NCBI GenBank assembly: GCA_965197575.1
Contig: OZ240214.1
Coordinates: 4,588,001 to 4,652,000, forward strand
DNA length: 64,000 nucleotides
Source of the DNA: VXOI01 sp965197575
GTDB lineage: Bacteria > Chloroflexota > Dehalococcoidia > Lucifugimonadales > UBA3495
Direction of reading: 5' to 3'
Shown: positions 58,940 to 64,000 of the stretch, piece after piece
Numbering within the stretch: the first letter of the stretch is position 1
How the letters are laid out: each line of letters starts with the position of its first letter
Notes under the pieces: model-generated
What the model was told of the DNA's origin: nothing
The model's database searches: none
What the model saw: only the letters and a program-made list of their open reading frames with translations
Position numbers and translations under genes: made by a program

Positions 58940-61309
58940 ATGAACATGTACGGACACACCCCCAATAGAGGCAGGGCGGCCGTCTACGCTCGGAGATCCC
59001 ATTGGGATGATGGGGTAAGCCTGTCAGTCATAACCCAAGCCGCCAATGGCCGCCGCCAGGCAGAACTTATGGGCTTTACCGTGGGCGACGAGGACGTCTT
59101 CTTGGACGACGGCGTCAGCGGCATGACGGACGACAGGCCCGGCTTCAAGGGCCTGCTACTGAAGATCTTCTCGCCGGAAAGACGCTACAAGGCTATCATT
59201 GTCACCGACATAAGCCGACTCAGCAGAAGCAGCAGCAGCTACTTCGAATACGAGGAGATATTCGCCGAAGAGGGCATCGAGCTCATATCGCTCATGGAGC
59301 CGCCCAGTAACCCCCAAGTAAAGATCGACAGCAACCGGCGCATGAAGGCCGTCATGAACGAGGATCAAGTCGTCAATGTGGCCGTGAAAACCCGCGCCTC
59401 CCAAATGATGGCCGTGGAGGCGGGTTTCTACATCGGGTGGGTCGCTCCCTTCGGTTACCGCAAGAAGAAGGCGATGTGGAGAGGGGAGGAGCACACCAAG
59501 CTGGAGCGGGATCCCGAAACATGGCCCCACCTGCTCCACATCAAAGATATGGCCAAGACCAACTGCACCCTGAGCCAGATACGTCAATACCTGGAAGGAA
59601 CGGGCTTGAAACATCCGGCCGGCAGCATCGACAAGAAAAAGAACCAACAGGAAAAGGGCGGGAAGCGCGGCACCGGAAGATGGACCAACGACAACGCCAG
59701 CTACCTGCTGAAGCACCTGGCCCTGCTGGGCTGGACCTTCCGAGGAGGGGAACACTCGGGGTCGAAGATCCTCCATAAGTCCGACCAGGTGATTTGCCGG
59801 GATGCCCACGAGGCGGCCATGACCGAGGAGGAGCGCGAACTGATCATCAGAAATCTCGCCAGCCGGAGAAGAGAGGTCAAGAATTCCCGGATCCACAGGA
59901 GTCCCAACCTCATGGGTGAACTGACGGCCTGCGGGATGTGCGGGGCCACAATGAGGATGCACACGGAAAATGGCACCCAGAGGCTGATCTGCGCCAACCG
60001 GCGAGAATACAAGAAGGGCGAGGCCAACTGGTGCCCCAACCCATCGGTCAGGCTCGACGTACTGATGGAAAGGGTCATTGATGCCCTCCTAGGGCACATA
60101 CTGACTCCAAAGGTACTACAGCACCAAGTGAGGCTGGTCGCCAAGGAGAATAGGGGGTTCGCGGCGACCCAGGAAAGCCGCAAGAAGCAGTTAGAGAAGC
60201 GCATCCAGAAGCTGGAACAAGAGATAGGCAATTTCATGGCCGCCATTGCAGAGTACGGTCCCAGCAACCCGGGCTACGGCAGAGAAATAGACCGGAGACA
60301 GGAAGAAACGGCACTCCTCCAACGGGAACGCGACATGATAAGCAGCGAACTCCAGAAGAAGCTGGCCTTTGTCAACGAGCCAGACAGGATAGTGGAGAAC
60401 GGCCTCAACATGCGAACCTACCTGGAAACCGAGGACCAGCATAGCCTGAAGGAGATGCTGAAGTCCCTAATCAGGAAAGCGTCAATCGTCAACAGGGTGG
60501 CAACTTTGGACTACACAGTGCCCCTGCCCCGGAACAGGACGGAAGAGCCGATCTTGATGGAGAAGCTCGGCTTGGACAAGAAAACTTGTCCTTCTGTCGG
60601 ATTGACGGGGGTGCGGGCTAGACCGCCGGCCCTGGTTACCAGGGTGGTCTTGGAACGTCGAGGAGCCCCCTTGCTGACGGTAGCGAAGGACTTGCCACAG
60701 TACCCCCGCCCTAACGATGCTGCAAGGGGGCGAGCCGTTATATTATCATCGCCCTTAGTCTCCGGCGCCACAGTTGACTGTCTGCCGGTGCCGTCTCCGG
60801 GCGTTGGGTGGAGTGGGGCTGTGCTGCTTGTGACGGTTGGGGACTGGGGGTTCTCGTCAGCCAACAGGGTACCGGATCATCTTGGCATTCCCTTGGTTGA
60901 TGAGCCGGGTGGCCTCCTCGTCGGCGGACTGGCCGACGACCACCGTGGTGGTGGTTGTACCGGTGGCGGTGCTGATTGTTCCGGCTCTTTGTTCTGCCCT
61001 TGTGACGTCGTTCTTGTTGATGGTGACGGAGATTTCGATGGCGACGTGCTGGGTTTCTTGGTTCTCGGTATTCACTTGGGCGATAATGTCCAGCAGGAAC
61101 GCGGCGTTGAGTTCTGGCTCTGTTATGAGTCCGTTTCGTCGGGCGGTTTCCAAGTCTTCGGCCAGCTGTTCGGCGATCTCCCGGTTTGGTCCCTTCAGGA
61201 TGCGGGCGTTCCTGAGGTTCAGGTGCTCTCTGAGGAGGCTTCTGAGATTATTCGCCACCTTTGCTTCGTATGCTGGTCCCACCGCGTTGTCGACCGAGCC
61301 CTGCATTGA
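58940..61309 (+). CDS. Large serine recombinase (integrase)
   Basis: A 789-residue frame. The N-terminal resolvase domain has RAAVYARRSHWDDGVSLSV (catalytic Ser), IIVTDISRLSRSS and the long E-helix. The recombinase domain has GWVAPFGYRKKK and LTACGMCGATMRMHTENG with LICANRR (zinc ribbon), then a coiled coil (KQLEKRIQKLEQEIGNF). This domain content is complete by about residue 545. The frame stays open for a further 240 residues and overlaps the antisense coiled-coil gene, so the tail may not be real. GGAGACAGG precedes the ATG. Confidence 0.85.
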   Translation: MNMYGHTPNRGRAAVYARRSHWDDGVSLSVITQAANGRRQAELMGFTVGDEDVFLDDGVSGMTDDRPGFKGLLLKIFSPERRYKAIIVTDISRLSRSSSSYFEYEEIFAEEGIELISLMEPPSNPQVKIDSNRRMKAVMNEDQVVNVAVKTRASQMMAVEAGFYIGWVAPFGYRKKKAMWRGEEHTKLERDPETWPHLLHIKDMAKTNCTLSQIRQYLEGTGLKHPAGSIDKKKNQQEKGGKRGTGRWTNDNASYLLKHLALLGWTFRGGEHSGSKILHKSDQVICRDAHEAAMTEEERELIIRNLASRRREVKNSRIHRSPNLMGELTACGMCGATMRMHTENGTQRLICANRREYKKGEANWCPNPSVRLDVLMERVIDALLGHILTPKVLQHQVRLVAKENRGFAATQESRKKQLEKRIQKLEQEIGNFMAAIAEYGPSNPGYGREIDRRQEETALLQRERDMISSELQKKLAFVNEPDRIVENGLNMRTYLETEDQHSLKEMLKSLIRKASIVNRVATLDYTVPLPRNRTEEPILMEKLGLDKKTCPSVGLTGVRARPPALVTRVVLERRGAPLLTVAKDLPQYPRPNDAARGRAVILSSPLVSGATVDCLPVPSPGVGWSGAVLLVTVGDWGFSSANRVPDHLGIPLVDEPGGLLVGGLADDHRGGGCTGGGADCSGSLFCPCDVVLVDGDGDFDGDVLGFLVLGIHLGDNVQQERGVEFWLCYESVSSGGFQVFGQLFGDLPVWSLQDAGVPEVQVLSEEASEIIRHLCFVCWSHRVVDRALH

Positions 61310-61645
61310 CGCCACTCTCTGTTCCGTTCGTTCTTGTCCTTCTCTCAGGGAGGCGAGTTCCTGCGCCGTCCTTTCTGCCGATGCCTCCGTCCGGGCGATG
61401 GCTTCGTATATCCGGGCAGCGGTGCTTGCCATCTCGTTGGCGCTGTTGGCCAAGGCGTGCATGGCGTCCCTAACGGTTATGGCCAGTTCGGCTTGTCTTT
61501 GCATCGTCCCGGTGCTGGATTCGAGGATGCCTTGGAGCGCGCTGGTGAGTTGCTGTCCCAGGATTCTCTCCCGGAGGGCGTCGGCAAGGTCTGGGTCCCT
61601 GTCCATCTCCTCGATGATCTCGGAGATCCGGTTAGGTGCTGTCAT
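60857..61645 (-). CDS. Coiled-coil protein with a PD-(D/E)XK-like C-terminal domain
   Basis: A 262-residue protein. Residues 1-120 have acidic start EEMDRDPDLADALRERI and a long coiled coil with TEASAERTAQELASLREGQE. The C-terminal part (YEAKVANNLRSLLREHLN, ARILKGPNREIAEQLAEDLE, HVAIEISVTINKNDV) has the strands and acidic residues of a nuclease fold common in Chloroflexota hypothetical proteins. Its 3' 450 bases lie antisense to the open tail of the recombinase. It may be island cargo or regulatory. Function not assigned. The 306 bases to the IS110 gene hold nothing recognisable. Confidence 0.65.
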   Translation of the reverse strand: MTAPNRISEIIEEMDRDPDLADALRERILGQQLTSALQGILESSTGTMQRQAELAITVRDAMHALANSANEMASTAARIYEAIARTEASAERTAQELASLREGQERTEQRVASMQGSVDNAVGPAYEAKVANNLRSLLREHLNLRNARILKGPNREIAEQLAEDLETARRNGLITEPELNAAFLLDIIAQVNTENQETQHVAIEISVTINKNDVTRAEQRAGTISTATGTTTTTVVVGQSADEEATRLINQGNAKMIRYPVG

Positions 61646-61951
61646 TCCGAGTCCGTCCTGCGGGCCGATTCGGTCCCCGTTGTGGTTTGGGATTCTACCG
61701 GTGCTGGTGCTGCCGAGCAACCGCGCCGGTTTCTGTGGAGTTCCTGAGGGTAATTGACCAAAAATGTTGTCTCAGACCGGTGGCTGCGGTGGCCAGTCTA
61801 GGGCCGAGGTCTTAACCCGAATCCACCGAACGACGGCGTGTGGGAGGCCTGCCGAAGAAGCAAAAGGGTGCACCTCTGAATCTGGGATAATGGTTTTTGG
61901 ACACAAAACCAAGCCCAAACCAGGAGCACCCAATAGCAACTGTCTTGAAAG

Positions 61952-62914
61952 TCAACAGGAATGAGCGACGACTGGCTGAGTTATATCGCACCAAGGGGAG
62001 CCATGTTTGAGCATGGCGTTGAGAATAACCAGCAGTTTGCGCATGCACGCGACCAGCGCCACCTTTTTCGGTTTGCCAGCTGCCAGCAGCCTCTGGTAAA
62101 AGTCCCGGATAGCAGGGTTGTGGCGGCTGGCTGCCAACGCTCTCATGTAGAGGACGGCCCGCACCCGGGAGCGTCCGCCCCAGACGGCGCGTTTGCCCCG
62201 CAGGGTGCCGCTGTCGCGGTTGTAGGGAGCCACGCCCACCAGGGCGGCGATCTGCAGGCGATTCAGCGTGCCCAGCTCTGGCAGATTGGCTAGCAGAGTG
62301 AGGGAGAGCTGCTCCCCGACACCGGGAACCGTGCGGAGCAGGTCGTCCTTCTCACGCCACACTGGACTCCGGCGCAAAGTCTGACGTAGCCCCTTGTCCA
62401 AGTCGCTCAACTCTTGTTCCAACCACGCGATGTGGGCTTCAATGCGGGGACTAACGGCGCCGATGGCGGTGCCCAGCCGGTTCTTCTCGGAGACCAGCAT
62501 GGTCATCACCTGGCGCCTGCGGGCAGTCAGCGAGTTGAGGACCTGGGTCTCGGCGTCCTTGAGGGGACGCACGTCAGGACGGACAACGTCGGCGAAATGG
62601 GCCAGGCCCCCTGCGTCCAGAGCGTCGGTCTTGGCCAGCGTTCCGGTGGCCCTGGCAAAGTCCCTGACCTGGCGTGGGTTGACCACCACCACAGGCAGCG
62701 CCGCAGCGGCCAGGGCGGCCACCAAGGGCAACTCCAAGCCGCCCGTAGCCTCCAACAACACCAGGGCGGGCCCCAGGTCCACCATCTGGGAGACCAGTTC
62801 TTCGACACCAGTCTCGTCGTAGGACACGACCCATCTCTGTCCCGTAGGCCGGACAGCAACGTCCACCTGCGCCTTTGAGACATCAATGCCTACGAACCTC
62901 GGTTCTCCTCCCAT
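61952..62914 (-). CDS. IS110-family transposase
   Basis: A 320-residue DEDD-type recombinase. GIDVSKAQVDVAV carries the first Asp, LLEATGGLELPLV the Glu, KTDALDAGGLAHFAD the next acidic pair, and VPGVGEQLSLTLLANLPELG begins the C-terminal Tnp_20 helix-hairpin domain with the catalytic Ser region. The protein ends at 61952 without truncation. GGAGG precedes the ATG. IS110 proteins are guided by a bridge RNA coded in the non-coding end, here expected upstream at 62915-63110. Confidence 0.88.
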   Translation of the reverse strand: MGGEPRFVGIDVSKAQVDVAVRPTGQRWVVSYDETGVEELVSQMVDLGPALVLLEATGGLELPLVAALAAAALPVVVVNPRQVRDFARATGTLAKTDALDAGGLAHFADVVRPDVRPLKDAETQVLNSLTARRRQVMTMLVSEKNRLGTAIGAVSPRIEAHIAWLEQELSDLDKGLRQTLRRSPVWREKDDLLRTVPGVGEQLSLTLLANLPELGTLNRLQIAALVGVAPYNRDSGTLRGKRAVWGGRSRVRAVLYMRALAASRHNPAIRDFYQRLLAAGKPKKVALVACMRKLLVILNAMLKHGSPWCDITQPVVAHSC

Positions 62915-63110
62915 CTATACCTCCTGTTTCAGTGTTGACCCTTCCTTGCACGATGCGGGCTCGATTGGCCCAGGCAACTGTCCGGGTTCTACCGTTAGGG
63001 AATGCGGCGACCCTTGCTATTGGACGGTCTGCCATGACCCAGATGCTACCGGTCTGCCGCGCTCCGGACCACCACGGATGAGCTATTGTCGCAGGCCAAA
63101 GTCAGGATAC
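62915..63110 (-). ncRNA. Candidate bridge RNA upstream of the IS110 gene
   Basis: The non-coding stretch upstream of the IS110 transposase has no protein frame on the minus strand. It can fold into several hairpins, with GGCAGACC/GGTCTGCC-type complementary segments near 63,030-63,060. IS110 bridge RNAs lie in this position and hold a target-binding and a donor-binding loop. The exact ends and loops cannot be set by eye. Confidence 0.4.
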
Positions 63111-63111
63111 A

Positions 63112-63558
63112 AGATGCTGCCACGCAACCACCCCGGCCGGGTCCAAATCACCTTCGACGGCCACCGCCTGGTGGCCAATGCCGGGCTGCTCCTGTCCGGC
63201 CACCCTGGCCCTGCGCCTTGGCCTGCCCCAACTCCTCCGGAAGCACCTCGACCTCGGCGGCGTGCCGGGTCGGGCGAACACGGGCGACAAGATGATGACG
63301 CTGGTGGCCTCCGCGCTGGCGGGCGGCGACTGCATCGACGACGCCGATGCGTTGCGCACCGGCGGGACCGTCCGCGTTCTCGGTTTCACGGCCAAGGCGC
63401 CCTCCACCTTGGGCACTTTCCTGCGCAGCTTCAGGTGGGGCCACGTCCGTCAACTGGACCGGGTGAGCCGCCAGTTGCTGGCCCGGGCATGGCAGGCCGG
63501 AGCAGGACCGGGCGACGCGCCATTCACCATCGACCTTGATTCGACGATCTGCGAGACC
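63112..63558 (+). pseudogene. IS1380-like transposase N-terminus, frameshifted and interrupted
   Basis: FDGHRLVANAGLLL in one frame continues as ATLALRLGLPQLLRKHLDLGGVPGRANTGDKMMTLVASALAGGDCIDDAD in the -1 frame (break near 63,203), followed by TIDLDSTICET, the first catalytic Asp region of IS1380 transposases. The homology ends at about 63,558, where the IS630 end begins. The rest of the gene may lie beyond the window. Confidence 0.72.
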
Positions 63559-63575
63559 TCCCGACTAATACCGTT

Positions 63576-64000
63576 TCAATTTAATTCTATTGGATAGATA
63601 TGTTCAAGCTTACTGCGAGCGTCCTGGGTGGAGAACCGCCAGTCTATGCTGGCGGCGGCCTCGTTGCGCTCGCGTTCGAGCGCCGCGATCTCCCGTCTCA
63701 GCAACGCTTCATCGCCGACCCGGCGGTTCAGACACTGTCTGCTGAAGACGCTCAACTCGATTTCAGCCATGTTCAACCAGCTTCCGTGATTGGGTGTGTG
63801 GTGAAGCTCCAGGCGTTTGGCTATGCGGCGCGCCTCGGACGGTGCAAACGCTTCGTAGAGCGAGCCGGGCTTGTGAGTGTTGAGATTGTCCAGGACCAGC
63901 CTGATCAGTGCGGCGTCAGGATATGCCTCGTCCACCAGCCACTTCATCTGTTGAGCGAAGTCCACGGCAGTGCGGCGCCCGGTCACCTCGACGTGCCTCC
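63576..64000 (-). CDS. IS630-family transposase, partial
   Basis: The C-terminal 140 residues (reading from beyond the right edge) include the RHVEVTGRRTAVDFAQQMKW block, LVLDNLNTHKPGSLYEAF (second DDE residue), HTPNHGSWLNMAEIEL (final Glu) and the tail HIYPIELN. It is about two thirds identical to the IS630 element at 43053 but is a different element. It has inserted into the IS1380-like gene. The N-terminal part is outside the window. Confidence 0.85.
   Translation of the reverse strand, partial: RHVEVTGRRTAVDFAQQMKWLVDEAYPDAALIRLVLDNLNTHKPGSLYEAFAPSEARRIAKRLELHHTPNHGSWLNMAEIELSVFSRQCLNRRVGDEALLRREIAALERERNEAAASIDWRFSTQDARSKLEHIYPIELN

Overview
The window looks like a chromosome segment of a GC-rich member of the Chloroflexota, most likely Dehalococcoidia or the SAR202 group. 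This is inferred from gene content: an alternative-complex-III-like quinol oxidoreductase operon, paired family III CoA-transferases with MaoC-type hydratases, LLM-class and F420-type oxidoreductases, a Uma2 nuclease, NIPSNAP, FAH and RidA proteins, and many insertion sequences. No rRNA gene or taxonomic marker is present, so the assignment is tentative.

The window has two halves. Positions 1 to about 27,100 are compact metabolic DNA. It starts with a minus-strand respiratory operon: a small membrane protein, a pentaheme cytochrome, a molybdopterin-like subunit, a four-cluster ferredoxin and an NrfD-like subunit cut by the window edge. Two PuuE-like deacetylases, an HpaB-type monooxygenase and an MFS carrier follow. 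Next is a minus-strand group holding an LLM oxidoreductase, a decayed VapBC-like module, a peroxiredoxin whose catalytic cysteine codon is an in-frame UGA (a candidate selenoprotein), and a mycothiol-dependent isomerase-like protein. The plus strand then carries a five-gene CoA-thioester cluster led by Uma2, a large lipoprotein with a metzincin protease domain and RCC1 repeats, a triple RidA protein, a NIPSNAP protein and an FAH-family hydrolase. The half ends with a double CDGSH protein on the minus strand.

At about 27,130 a 25-base copy of a tRNA-Ser 3' end marks the start of an accessory island that runs to the right edge. It holds an AlpA-like regulator, an IS607-family element with a TnpB-like gene and a probable guide RNA, and decayed or intact IS481/IS3-like, IS4-like, IS701, ISKra4, IS630, IS110 and IS1380 elements. 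It also has a small cassette bounded by inverted repeats that carries a HEPN/PaREP1-like gene pair, and two adjacent tRNA-like genes.

The core of the island (about 44.5 to 55.1 kb) resembles a defence locus. In order it holds an XRE regulator, a 962-residue adenine-type DNA methylase, a ParE/RelE-like remnant, a protein with a nucleoside-deoxyribosyltransferase/TIR-like C-terminal domain, a gene pair that includes a retropepsin-like protease, a 1126-residue fusion of phospholipase-D nuclease and SNF2 helicase, and an HNH protein. A truncated copy of the helicase start lies upstream of the protease pair, suggesting the pair was inserted into the helicase gene while the reading frame was restored. 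This set does not match a complete defence system known to me and is the best candidate for an undescribed one. Further right are a serine-recombinase fragment, an XRE regulator with a full large serine recombinase, a coiled-coil protein resembling PD-(D/E)XK nucleases, an IS110 element with a candidate bridge RNA, and an IS1380 remnant interrupted by an IS630 cut by the window edge.
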